Assembly: GCA_018780645.1 (NCBI GenBank)
Contig: JADMJJ010000010.1
Coordinates: forward strand, 62,001 to 126,000
DNA: 64,000 nucleotides
Reading direction: 5' to 3'
Origin: Burkholderiaceae bacterium
GTDB taxonomy: Bacteria > Pseudomonadota > Gammaproteobacteria > Burkholderiales > Burkholderiaceae_C
The position numbers and the translations under genes were made by a program. The notes under the pieces are model-generated. The model was given only the letters and a program-made list of their open reading frames with translations, made no database searches and had not been told where the DNA came from. Shown piece by piece: positions 7,901 through 16,543 of the stretch (position 1 is its first letter; every line of letters begins with the position of its first letter).

Positions 7901-9591
7901 GCGAACTCCTGCGGGAAATAGCGCAACGCGCTGCGCAGCGGGTTCGGCGCGGCCTGGCCCAGGCCGCAGATCGAGGCATCCATCATCACCTGTGACAACT
8001 CGTCCATCAGCTCGACATCCCAGGTCGGCGCACGCATCAGCTGCACCGCCCGCTGCGTGCCCTCGCGGCAGGGCGTGCACTGGCCGCAGCTCTCATGCTC
8101 GAAGAACTCCATCGCGTTGAGCGCCAGCTCGCGGGCGCGATCGGCCTGGGAGAACACGATGATGGCCGCCGAGCCGATGAAGCAGCCGTGCGGCTGCAGG
8201 GTGTCGAAATCCAGCGGCAGATCGGCCATGCTGGCCGGGAAGATGCCGCCCGAGGCGCCGCCGGGGAAGTAGCCGTAGAGATCATGGCCCTCCTGCATGC
8301 CGCCGCCATATTCGTCGACCAGTTCGCGCAGCGAGATGCCGGCCGGGGCCACATGCATGCCGGGCCTGTTGACCCGGCCCGAAAGGCTGAACGAGCGCAG
8401 GCCCTTGCGGCCGCGCCGGCCCTGGCTGGCAAACCCCTCGGCGCCCCGCTCCAGGATCTCGCGCACCCAGTGCAGCGTCTCCATATTGTGTTCAAGCGTC
8501 GGCCGGCCGAACAGGCCGACCTCGGCCAGATAGGGCGGGCGCTGGCGCGGCCAGCCGCGTTTGCCCTCCAGCGATTCGATCATCGCCGACTCTTCGCCGC
8601 AGACGTAAGCGCCAGCGCCGCGCCGCAGATGGATCTCCGGCGCGTCCGGACGCGCCGCACGCAACAGCGCCAGCTCGCGCTGCAGCAGCGCGCGGCAGCC
8701 GGCGTATTCATCGCGCAGATAGATATAGATCGCCGCGATGCCGACGCAGTGGGCGGCAATCAGCGCGCCCTCCAGAAAGCGGTGCGGGTCGCGCTCCAGG
8801 TAGTGGCGATCCTTGAAGGTGCCCGGCTCGCCCTCGTCGATATTGATGGCCAGCAGACGCGGCGCGGACTGAGCGGCAACGATCGCCCACTTGCGGCCGA
8901 GCGGGAAGCCGGCGCCGCCGAGACCGCGCAGGCCCGAGTCGGTCAAGGCCTGGATCGTTGCCGGCACCTCGCGGCGGCCGCTCAGCAACTCGTCGAGCAA
9001 CTGGTAGCCGCCCTGGGCGCGGTAGGCCTCGTAGCTGATCGCTTCGGGGGTCGGGTCTTGTTTGTCATCAGCAGCGATGGCAGCCCGGACTGCGGCTGGC
9101 GTGGCCCCAGCGACCGACCTCTGGCCAACCACGGCCACCGGCGCCTCGGCGCAGCGGCCGACGCAGGGCACTTCGACGACGCGCAGATCGGCACCCGCAG
9201 TGGCCCGCAACTCATCAAGCAGCGGCTTGGCCCCGGCCATCGCGCAGCTCAGCGAGTTGCATACCCGCACGGTGAGTGCCGGCGGCGCGGCCTCGCCCTC
9301 GCGGACGATGTCGAAGTGGTGATAGAAGCTGGCCGTCTCGTGCACCTCGGCCTGCGACAGCTTCATTTCCTCGGCCAGCGCGGCCAGCATGTCCACGCTC
9401 AGGTGGCCCTGGGCGTCCTGGATCCTGTGCAGATGCTCGATCAGCAGATCGCGCGCCCGCGATTCATCGCCCAGCAGTGCGCGCACGGCAAGCAGCGCCG
9501 CCGCCGTGGGCTGGCGGCCGCGCGGCCCACCACCGCGCTGGCGCTTGGGCAGGGCAATCGGCTGGGCGGTGAGGGGGCGGTCTGCTGACAA
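7897..9591 (-). CDS. fdsB: NAD-dependent formate dehydrogenase, fused gamma-beta subunit (NuoE-NuoF type)
   Basis: One chain carries both the FdsG/NuoE and FdsB/NuoF parts. The first ~170 residues form the thioredoxin-like [2Fe-2S] domain (RVCNSLSCAMAG and VPCVGRCAEAP supply the four Cys). The rest is the flavin/NAD module: GLGGAGFPLGRKW, GEPGTFKDR, GAYVCGEESAM, and the [4Fe-4S] motif ESCGQCTPCREGT with a later ICGLG. It oxidises the reduced FdsA clusters and reduces NAD. The start is a judgement: a TTG at 9591 has GGAGA 7 bases upstream and avoids overlap with the next gene, whereas an in-frame ATG at 9669 overlaps that gene by 35 bases. The stop overlaps the fdsA start. Confidence 0.9.
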   Translation of the reverse strand: MSADRPLTAQPIALPKRQRGGGPRGRQPTAAALLAVRALLGDESRARDLLIEHLHRIQDAQGHLSVDMLAALAEEMKLSQAEVHETASFYHHFDIVREGEAAPPALTVRVCNSLSCAMAGAKPLLDELRATAGADLRVVEVPCVGRCAEAPVAVVGQRSVAGATPAAVRAAIAADDKQDPTPEAISYEAYRAQGGYQLLDELLSGRREVPATIQALTDSGLRGLGGAGFPLGRKWAIVAAQSAPRLLAINIDEGEPGTFKDRHYLERDPHRFLEGALIAAHCVGIAAIYIYLRDEYAGCRALLQRELALLRAARPDAPEIHLRRGAGAYVCGEESAMIESLEGKRGWPRQRPPYLAEVGLFGRPTLEHNMETLHWVREILERGAEGFASQGRRGRKGLRSFSLSGRVNRPGMHVAPAGISLRELVDEYGGGMQEGHDLYGYFPGGASGGIFPASMADLPLDFDTLQPHGCFIGSAAIIVFSQADRARELALNAMEFFEHESCGQCTPCREGTQRAVQLMRAPTWDVELMDELSQVMMDASICGLGQAAPNPLRSALRYFPQEFA

Positions 9592-9634
9592 GAAGCGGTC
9601 TCCGGGGTCTGAATTCGGCGCATCATAGCCAGCG

Positions 9635-10441
9635 TCAGTGGCTTGCCAAAAACGCCAGGCTGTGCGCAATCAGCGCGTCGGGCTGCTCGCGCTGCGGCGA
9701 GTGCCCGCAGGCCGGCAGCACGCACAATTGAGCCTGCGGCACCCGGCACTTGATCGCATCGAGCTGAGCCAAGGTGGCGTACTCGTCATTCTCACCCTGA
9801 ACGGCCAGCAGGGGGCAGGTAATGGCGCCAATCTCGGCCTCGATGTTCCAATGCCTGAAGCCGGGATTCATCCAGGCATCGTTCCAGCCCCAGAACGGTG
9901 AGTCGGGGTCGTCGTGCTGGCGCGCCAGCTTGGCGCGCAGACCCCCTTGCAGATAAGCGTCGCGGGCCACCGCCAACCCGGCCACGGTGACGTCCTCGAC
10001 GAACACATGCGAGGCCACGGCGATCACGCCGGCCACGGCTGAAGGGAAGCGCGCGGCATGGAGCAGCGCGATCGAACCGCCATCGCTGTGGCCGAACAGC
10101 CAGGGCCTGTCCGCAAGGCCCAGCGCCTTGAACAAGGCCGGCAGGAAGTCATGGGCTTGGCGGTGCAGATAGTCCATGCCCCAGGCCTCGCCCACGGCAC
10201 GCGGCGTCGAACGCCCATAACCCTGGCGCGAGAACACCAGGCCGCGCATGTCGGCCGCCTCGCACAGCCGCGCCGGGAAGTCGCGCCATGCGGCCAGCGA
10301 GCCCAGACCCTCGTGCAGAAACACCAGCAGCGGGCGGCCGCTGCGCCCGGCACCCAGCCATTGGTACTCGATCTGGTCCTGGCGCCCGGCCCAGGCCACC
10401 GTGGTGACGTTGACTGCTGTCATATTCTGCTGCTGCGTCAT
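9635..10441 (-). CDS. Alpha/beta fold hydrolase
   Basis: 268 residues with the complete alpha/beta hydrolase layout: oxyanion-region [12 protein letters not shown] near residue 41, nucleophile elbow GHSDGG near 117-122 (Ser119), an acidic residue in GENDEYATL near 215-223, and the catalytic His in [12 protein letters not shown] near 243-254. A GAGGG sequence lies 10 bases upstream of the ATG. The substrate is not evident. It is divergent from the Bug receptor gene (67 bases between starts), an arrangement compatible with one regulatory region serving a carboxylate uptake and hydrolysis pair. Its end is 43 bases from the preferred fdsB start. Confidence 0.85.
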   Translation of the reverse strand: MTQQQNMTAVNVTTVAWAGRQDQIEYQWLGAGRSGRPLLVFLHEGLGSLAAWRDFPARLCEAADMRGLVFSRQGYGRSTPRAVGEAWGMDYLHRQAHDFLPALFKALGLADRPWLFGHSDGGSIALLHAARFPSAVAGVIAVASHVFVEDVTVAGLAVARDAYLQGGLRAKLARQHDDPDSPFWGWNDAWMNPGFRHWNIEAEIGAITCPLLAVQGENDEYATLAQLDAIKCRVPQAQLCVLPACGHSPQREQPDALIAHSLAFLASH

Positions 10442-10508
10442 CGGGGCAAGCCCTCAACCAGCGGCCCGGGCTTTGCCCCAAACTAAGGAAATACCAAGGA
10501 GACATCAT

Positions 10509-11513
10509 ATGCAGCACCCAATCAACCGTCGCCAGGCCCTCGTGACCGGCACTGCCGCGCTGGCCGCACCGTCCACCCTGTGGGCCCAGGCTGCCTGGCC
10601 CAGCAAGTTCGTGCGCATCGTCGTGCCCTTCGCCGCCGGCGGCACCACCGATCTGCTGGCCCGTGCGCTGGCGCCGGAGCTGCAGCGCGTGTTCGGGCAG
10701 TCGTTCGTGGTGGACAACAAGCCCGGCGCCGGAGGCAATCTGGGCGCCACCGATGTGGCCAAGGCCGCCGCCGATGGCCACACCCTGCTGATGGGCACGG
10801 TGGGCACCCATGCGATCAACCAGTCGCTGTATCCGAAGATGCCCTTCGACCCGGTCAAGGACTTCGTGCCGGTGACCCTGGTCGCGGCCGTGCCCAATGT
10901 GCTGGTGATGAATCCGGCCAAGGCGCAACAGTACGGCATCAACAGCGTGGCCGACCTGATCCGCTATGCCAAGGCCAACCCGGGCAAGCTGAATATGGCG
11001 TCCAGTGGCAATGGCACCTCCATCCATCTGGCCGGCGAGCTGTTCAAGAGCATGACCGGCACCTTCATGCTGCACTTCCCCTATCGTGGCTCGGGCCCGG
11101 CGCTGATGGACCTGATGGGCGGCAACACCGATCTGATGTTCGACAACCTGCCCTCTGCCTTGCCGCAAGTCAAGGCCGGCAAGCTCAAGGCGCTGGCGCT
11201 GACCAGCCGCAAGCGCAGCGAGGCCATCCCCGAGCTGCCCACCATCGAGGAGGTCGGTGGCCCCGCGCTGAAGGGCTATGAGGCGACCTCCTGGTTCGGC
11301 CTGCTGGCCCCGGCCGGCACGCCGATGGACATCGTCAACAGGCTGCAGCAGGAAACCGCCAAGGCGCTGAGCGCACCGGCGCTGAAGGAACGTTTGCTGT
11401 CCCAGGGCGCCATCCCCAGCGGCAATACCAGCGCCGAGTTCGCCGCGATGATCGCCGCCGAGACGAAGAAGTGGGCGCAGGTCGTCAAGGCCTCGGGGGC
11501 GAAGGTGGATTGA
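10509..11513 (+). CDS. Bug/TctC family tripartite tricarboxylate-type solute receptor
   Basis: A 334-residue periplasmic binding protein of the Bordetella uptake gene family. A twin-Arg-free signal peptide ([23 protein letters not shown]) is followed by the hallmark start of mature Bug proteins, [23 protein letters not shown], then [31 protein letters not shown] and [17 protein letters not shown]. These receptors bind carboxylates or amides; the ligand cannot be predicted. AAGGAG sits just ahead of the ATG. No TctA/TctB membrane partners are adjacent, which is normal for the large orphan Bug families of Burkholderiales. Confidence 0.93.
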   Translation: MQHPINRRQALVTGTAALAAPSTLWAQAAWPSKFVRIVVPFAAGGTTDLLARALAPELQRVFGQSFVVDNKPGAGGNLGATDVAKAAADGHTLLMGTVGTHAINQSLYPKMPFDPVKDFVPVTLVAAVPNVLVMNPAKAQQYGINSVADLIRYAKANPGKLNMASSGNGTSIHLAGELFKSMTGTFMLHFPYRGSGPALMDLMGGNTDLMFDNLPSALPQVKAGKLKALALTSRKRSEAIPELPTIEEVGGPALKGYEATSWFGLLAPAGTPMDIVNRLQQETAKALSAPALKERLLSQGAIPSGNTSAEFAAMIAAETKKWAQVVKASGAKVD

Positions 11514-11562
11514 GGCACTGAGGCCTGCCTATACTGCCGGGCCCCCATTCCCAAGTGCCCCC

Positions 11563-13245
11563 ATGTTCCTGACCCGCTGGCGGCAGTACCAAGACCTGGC
11601 ACTGCGCGAGGACCTGCTGGCCGCCCTGGTGGTCAGCGTGCTGCTGATTCCGCAAAGCCTGGCCTACGCCCTGTTGGCCGGCCTGCCCGCCCATGTCGGC
11701 CTGTATGCCAGCCTGCTGCCCCTGGTGCTTTACGCCGCCCTGGGCTCCAGCCCGAATCTGGGCGTGGGCCCGGTGGCGGTGCTGGCCCTGATGATCGGCC
11801 AGACCCTGGCGCTGGCGCCGGCCGGTATCAGCGCCTCGGACGCCGCCCTGGTGCTGGCCGCCGAGGTGGGCCTGCTGATGGCTGCCGCCGCACTTCTGCG
11901 GCTCGATGCGCTGGCCTCGCTGCTGAGCGTGCCGGTGCTGCATGGCTTCGAGACCGGCGCGGCGCTGTCAATCGCCATGAGCCAGCTGCCGGTCCTGCTG
12001 GGCAGCCCGGTCCACGGCAACAGCATCCCGCAGCTCTGGGAGCAGCTGCAGCAGACCTGGCAATCCGGCGCTCAAGCCTGGCTGCCGCTGACCGCCGCCT
12101 ATGGCCTGGCCACGGTGCTGGCGCTGTGGCTGGCGCGGCGCTACGCAGTGACCCTGCTGCAGCGCTGGATGCCTGTAGCGCGCGCGACGATGCTGGCGCG
12201 ACTGCTGCCGCTGCTGATACTGATCGTGGCCATCGCCATCGCCGCCGGCACCGGTGCGTCGCGACAGGGCGTGGCCCTGGTCGGGGCGTTGCCGGCGCTG
12301 CACATCCCCCTGGGCCTGCCACTGGCGGACTGGGCCCTGTGGCGCACGATGTTCCCGGGCGCGCTGCTGATCGCTCTGGTCGGTTATGTCAGCAGCCTGG
12401 TGGTCGGTGAATCGCTGGCGCGCAAGCGTGGCCAGCGGGTGGAGCCCAGGCGCGAGCTGGCCGGCCTGGCCGGCGCCAATCTGGCGGCAGCCTTCACCGG
12501 GGGCATGCCGGTGGCGGCGAGCTTTTCGCGCAGCGTGCTGATGATGGACGCCGGCAGCCGCACGCGCATGGCAGGTGTCTGGACCGCCGCCTTCATGGCC
12601 ATCGCGATGCTGTTCCTGAGCGCGCCGCTGGCCGCCCTGCCCACGGCCGTGCTGGCCGCCACCATCGTCGTGGCCGTGCTGTCGGTGATCAGCCTGACCC
12701 CCTTTGTCGAGGCCTGGCGCTACTCGCGGCCCGAGTGCGTGCTGATGGTCGCCGTGGCGGTGCTGACCCTGCTGTGGGGCGTCAGCGCCGCGCTGGGCCT
12801 GGGCGTGCTGGGCTCGGTGGCCCTGCTGCTGCAGCGCACGGCCAAGCCCCATGTGGCCCTGATCGGCCGCGTGCCCGGCACCGAGCACTACCGCAATGTC
12901 GAACGCCACGAGGTCGAGTGCCTGGACGAGGTGCTGGGCCTGCGCATCGACGAAAGCCTGCTCTTCACCAACGCCCGCAGCCTGACCGACGTGGTGCAGC
13001 AGCACCTGGCCCAGCATGCCAAGGCCGAGCGTGTGGTCTTGCTGATGTCGCCGGTCAACAGCATAGACCTCAGCGGCCTGGAGGCGCTGCGCGATCTGCA
13101 TGCCACCCTGGCCCGCCAGGGGGTGCGGCTGGATCTGAGCGAGGTCAAGGGCCCGGTGCTGGACCGGCTGAAGGCCAGCGATTGGCAGCGCTGGTTCAAG
13201 GGACGGGTGTTCCTGAGCCACCACCACGGCATGCTCGAAAGCTGA
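11563..13245 (+). CDS. SulP family anion permease with STAS domain
   Basis: A 560-residue inner-membrane transporter. The SulP signature is visible at the start (LLAALVVSVLLIPQSLAYALLAGLPAHVGLYASLLP), followed by about ten further hydrophobic segments, including GMPVAASFSRSVLMMDAGSRT. The C-terminal ~120 residues (HEVECLDEVLGLRIDESLLFTNA... SSIDLSGLEALRDL-like) form a cytoplasmic STAS domain. SulP proteins move sulfate, bicarbonate or other anions; which one is not clear. It sits 49 bases after the Bug gene with no obvious terminator between them, so readthrough is possible, but no functional link is evident. A separate ABC sulfate importer is encoded at 43.6-47.5 kb. Confidence 0.93.
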   Translation: MFLTRWRQYQDLALREDLLAALVVSVLLIPQSLAYALLAGLPAHVGLYASLLPLVLYAALGSSPNLGVGPVAVLALMIGQTLALAPAGISASDAALVLAAEVGLLMAAAALLRLDALASLLSVPVLHGFETGAALSIAMSQLPVLLGSPVHGNSIPQLWEQLQQTWQSGAQAWLPLTAAYGLATVLALWLARRYAVTLLQRWMPVARATMLARLLPLLILIVAIAIAAGTGASRQGVALVGALPALHIPLGLPLADWALWRTMFPGALLIALVGYVSSLVVGESLARKRGQRVEPRRELAGLAGANLAAAFTGGMPVAASFSRSVLMMDAGSRTRMAGVWTAAFMAIAMLFLSAPLAALPTAVLAATIVVAVLSVISLTPFVEAWRYSRPECVLMVAVAVLTLLWGVSAALGLGVLGSVALLLQRTAKPHVALIGRVPGTEHYRNVERHEVECLDEVLGLRIDESLLFTNARSLTDVVQQHLAQHAKAERVVLLMSPVNSIDLSGLEALRDLHATLARQGVRLDLSEVKGPVLDRLKASDWQRWFKGRVFLSHHHGMLES

Positions 13246-13260
13246 GCACCCGTGCCCAGC

Positions 13261-14658
13261 TCACGGCGTCGGCATGGGCCCGAAGCTGATGTCGCTTTGC
13301 GCCGCCAGCCAGCTCATCACCGCCCAGGCGCCAACGTTCTGGCGCAGCTTCAAGGGGTCTATCTTGTCCAGCGTGTCATTGGCGGTGTGATGCCAGTCGA
13401 AGTAGTCGCTGCCATCCTGGCTCAGCTCCAGCGCCGGCCAGGCGTTGCGGCGCATCAGCAGGCCGGCGTCCGGGCCCGGCGTGCCCTCGTTGCTGCCCAG
13501 GGCGATGCCCAGCGGCGCCAGCTGCTCGGCGATGGCCCTGACCGCGGTCAGAGCTTCGGGCCGCACCCGGCTCTGGAAGCGATAGACCAGGCCGGCGCCG
13601 AGATCGCTCTCGCCGACGAACTGGTGCGCCTGGTCCTTGTATCGGGCGGCGTAGCCCAGCGCACCGTCGAAGCCGTTTTCTTCGTTGGCGAACAGCACCA
13701 CGCGTATCGTGCGGCGGGGCTTGGCGCCGCTGTCGAGAATCAGCTTGGCGGCGGCGGTGACGATGCCCACGCCGGCACCGTCATCGACCGCACCGGGGCC
13801 GAGGTCCCAGCTGTCCAGATGGGCACCGATCATGACAATCTCGCCGGCCTTGTCGCTGCCCGGAATCTCGGCAATGACGTTGTGCGAGGTGCCGGCAATA
13901 CCCGCCTCGGCCTGCAGGCTCAGATGCATCTTGAGCGGCTTGCCATAGCGCTGCAGGCGGGCGATCAGGTCGGCATCGGGCACCGACACGGCCAGCGCCG
14001 GAATCGGCGCCACGCCCTCGGCGTAGCGGGTGGCACCGGTGTGGGCCAGGCGGTCGCGGTCGGTGCCGATCGAGCGTATGGCCAGGGCCACGGCGCCGCG
14101 CCTGGCGGCCTCGGCCGTGCCGGCGCCGCGTGCGGCCACGGCACGGGCATAGCCGCGGGCGTCCTTCGTTCGCTCGGTTTTCTGGTCGATGAAGACGATC
14201 TTGCCCTTGGCGCGCTCGCTGGTGTCGGCCTTCAGCGCCTCCAGATCGGGGTAGTAGGCGACCTCGGCATGCAGGCCCTCCTTGGGGGTGGCCACGCTAT
14301 TGCCCAGGGCGGCCATCACGATGGGCTGCGGAAACGGCGCGGTCAGGTGGGCATGGGCCTCGCCGCGCTTCCAGGCCCGCAGCGGCACCTCCTCGGCACG
14401 CACATTCGAAAAGCCCAGCGCCTTCAGCCGCGCCAGCGCCCAGGCCACGGCGCGGGCGTCATTGGCCGAGCCGGCCGGGCGGGGCCCGATCTCGGTCACC
14501 AGCGAGTCCACCAGCTCGTAGGCCAGACCGCTCTGCTCGGCCGCGCGGGCCAGCGCCGTGCTCGCCTGCAGATCGGCGGCGCTGAACACCGGCTGGGCCT
14601 GGGCCGCCGTATGGCAAAGCACCATGGCCGCAGCCAGCTGCCTGAGGCTGCTGCGCAT
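13261..14658 (-). CDS. M28 family metallopeptidase (PA domain-containing aminopeptidase), exported
   Basis: 465 residues with a signal peptide (RSSLRQLAAAMVLCHTAAQAQ). A PA-type insert region (about 100-240) precedes the zinc catalytic core. The zinc site is recognisable: GAHLDSWDLGPGAVDDGAG (His and bridging Asp), ANEENGFDGA (catalytic Glu plus ligand Glu) and SDYFDWHHTANDTLD (C-terminal His). It should remove N-terminal amino acids in the periplasm or outside the cell. The ATG at 14658 shares its A with the TGA of the acyl-CoA ligase (TGATG), implying translational coupling. An in-frame TTG one codon upstream is unlikely to be used. It converges with the SulP gene. Confidence 0.92.
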   Translation of the reverse strand: MRSSLRQLAAAMVLCHTAAQAQPVFSAADLQASTALARAAEQSGLAYELVDSLVTEIGPRPAGSANDARAVAWALARLKALGFSNVRAEEVPLRAWKRGEAHAHLTAPFPQPIVMAALGNSVATPKEGLHAEVAYYPDLEALKADTSERAKGKIVFIDQKTERTKDARGYARAVAARGAGTAEAARRGAVALAIRSIGTDRDRLAHTGATRYAEGVAPIPALAVSVPDADLIARLQRYGKPLKMHLSLQAEAGIAGTSHNVIAEIPGSDKAGEIVMIGAHLDSWDLGPGAVDDGAGVGIVTAAAKLILDSGAKPRRTIRVVLFANEENGFDGALGYAARYKDQAHQFVGESDLGAGLVYRFQSRVRPEALTAVRAIAEQLAPLGIALGSNEGTPGPDAGLLMRRNAWPALELSQDGSDYFDWHHTANDTLDKIDPLKLRQNVGAWAVMSWLAAQSDISFGPMPTP

Positions 14659-16358
14659 CAATCCCCCCAGATGATCTTCTTCTTGGAGGCGACCCAGGTT
14701 TCGTAGCGCGCCGCGAACAGGTCCTCGATGCGGTTGCGCTTGACCTTAAAGGTGGGCGTGATGCAGCCGTTGTCCACCGTCCAGGGTGTCTTCAGCAGCA
14801 CCAGGCAGTCCATCTGCTCATGGGGATCTAGCGCCACATTGATGGCGTCCAGATGGGCGGCGAACCCGGCCTCCATCTCGGCGCGGGTGCCGGCATCGGC
14901 GGCTCGCGCCACGGCGTCGGCCGAGAGCAGGGCAATGCCCAGCGGCTGACCCAGATTGGCGCCGGTGACGACGCAGGCTTCGACGTCGGGGTGCTGCATC
15001 AGCCGGTCCTCGATCGGCGCCGGCGCCACATACTTGCCCTTGCTGGTCTTGAACAGGTCCTTGACGCGGCCGGTGATATGCAGGCAGCCCTTGGCATCGA
15101 TGCGGCCCTTGTCGCCGGTGCGCAGCCAGCCATCGGCGGTCAAGGCCTCGCGGCTCAGCTCGGGCTCCTTGTAATAGCCCAGCATCACCGCCGGGCTGCG
15201 CATCTGCAGCTCGCCGCTGTCGGGGGCGATGCGCGCCTCGACGCCGTCATAGGGCATGCCCACCGAGCCGCGCTGGTTCTCGCCCGGCGTGGTGATATGG
15301 CTGACGGCCAGGTTCTCGGTCATGCCATAGCCCTCGTTGATCGGGATGCCCAGGCGGGCATACCACTCGAGCAGGGCCACCGGCATTGGCGCGGCGCCGC
15401 CGACGGCGATGCGGCACTGGTCCAGGCCCAGGGCCTTCTGAATCTTGCGCCGCACGATGCCGCCGATCAGCGGAATCGACAGCAGGCGCTGCAGCTTGGC
15501 CGGCGGCATCTTGGCATGCACGCCCTGCTGGAACTTGACCCACAGCCGCGGCACCGAGAAGAATACCGTGGGCTGGGCGCGCTGCAGGTCGGCGGCAAAG
15601 GTGTCCAGCGATTCGGCAAAGAACAGGCGCACGCCTGTCATCAGCCAGCCGTGTTCGACCAGCACCCGCTCCACCACATGGGCCAGCGGCAGATAGGACA
15701 GCATGCGGTCATGGGCACCGAAGGGGATGCGCTTGACGCCGGCCTCCAGTGCCCAGGAGAAGGCCTCGAAGCTGTGCATCACGCCCTTGGGGTTGCCGGT
15801 GGTGCCCGAGGTGTAGATCAGTGTGGCCAGATCGGCGCCGTCGCGCAGCAGCTCACCCTGCAGCGGCGCGGTACGGGCGCAGATGGCGTCCCAGTCTTCG
15901 TAGTCCTTGCGCACATCGGCCGGCGACAGCGCATAGCCGATCACAGGCAGCCCCGCCGGCACGCCGGGCTTCATGCCCTCCCAGCCGTCGAGCTTGCCGA
16001 TGAAGCAGGCCCGGGCCTCGCTGTGCTTGAGGATCTGCGAGATGGTCTCGGGCGCCAGGGTCGGGTACAGCGGCACTGAAACATAACCGGCCATCCAGAT
16101 CGCCAGATCGCTCATCAGCCACCAGGCGCAGTTTTTCGACAGGATTGCCACCCGTGCCCCGGGCTCCCAGGACTGCTCGCGGCCCATGGCCTGCAAATGA
16201 GCGGCCATGCGCCGCACCTGGTCAGCGACCTGACCCCAGGTGAAGTCCTTGACCACCCCGCCACCCATGGGCTGGGTCAGCGTGACCGTGCCGGGACTGC
16301 TGCGTTCAAAGTGATACAGGCGCTGCAGCGCCAGCTTGGAGGGGTCAACGATAGCCAT
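14658..16358 (-). CDS. AMP-binding long-chain acyl-CoA synthetase-like protein
   Basis: 566 residues of the ANL superfamily. The nucleotide loop YTSGTTGNPKG lies near 180-190, followed by LPLAHVVERV, the FSVPRLWVKFQQG linker typical of long-chain acyl-CoA ligases (FAA1/FadD15 type), NEGYGMTENLAVSH and the hinge TGDKGRIDAKGCLHITGRVKD. The C-terminal Lys is in the PTFKVKRNRIEDLF segment. It activates a carboxylic acid as acyl-AMP and then acyl-CoA. The ATG at 16358 has GGAGA upstream; the 14 residues before it in the open frame are unlike the family. It is coupled to the M28 peptidase gene by a TGATG overlap, although no shared pathway is obvious. Confidence 0.93.
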   Translation of the reverse strand: MAIVDPSKLALQRLYHFERSSPGTVTLTQPMGGGVVKDFTWGQVADQVRRMAAHLQAMGREQSWEPGARVAILSKNCAWWLMSDLAIWMAGYVSVPLYPTLAPETISQILKHSEARACFIGKLDGWEGMKPGVPAGLPVIGYALSPADVRKDYEDWDAICARTAPLQGELLRDGADLATLIYTSGTTGNPKGVMHSFEAFSWALEAGVKRIPFGAHDRMLSYLPLAHVVERVLVEHGWLMTGVRLFFAESLDTFAADLQRAQPTVFFSVPRLWVKFQQGVHAKMPPAKLQRLLSIPLIGGIVRRKIQKALGLDQCRIAVGGAAPMPVALLEWYARLGIPINEGYGMTENLAVSHITTPGENQRGSVGMPYDGVEARIAPDSGELQMRSPAVMLGYYKEPELSREALTADGWLRTGDKGRIDAKGCLHITGRVKDLFKTSKGKYVAPAPIEDRLMQHPDVEACVVTGANLGQPLGIALLSADAVARAADAGTRAEMEAGFAAHLDAINVALDPHEQMDCLVLLKTPWTVDNGCITPTFKVKRNRIEDLFAARYETWVASKKKIIWGD

Positions 16359-16543
16359 GCATGTCTCCATCTGAAATATTTCGCACCAGCCTAGCCGCAT
16401 GCGCGGGCGGCGACCAGAGGGCTTTCCGCAACATCTTCTGGACGCCGCCCTCTACCAGGGGCTGAACTTGCTGCATATCAAAATTGATCGCCGCAACGGC
16501 TGCCCAGCCACTACCATGCGGTTTTGCCATCATCCGCTCCGCA

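Noticed and set aside
13252-14706. Plus-strand frame of 484 codons opposite the M28 peptidase
   Set aside because: Shadow frame; zinc-site motifs are on the minus strand.
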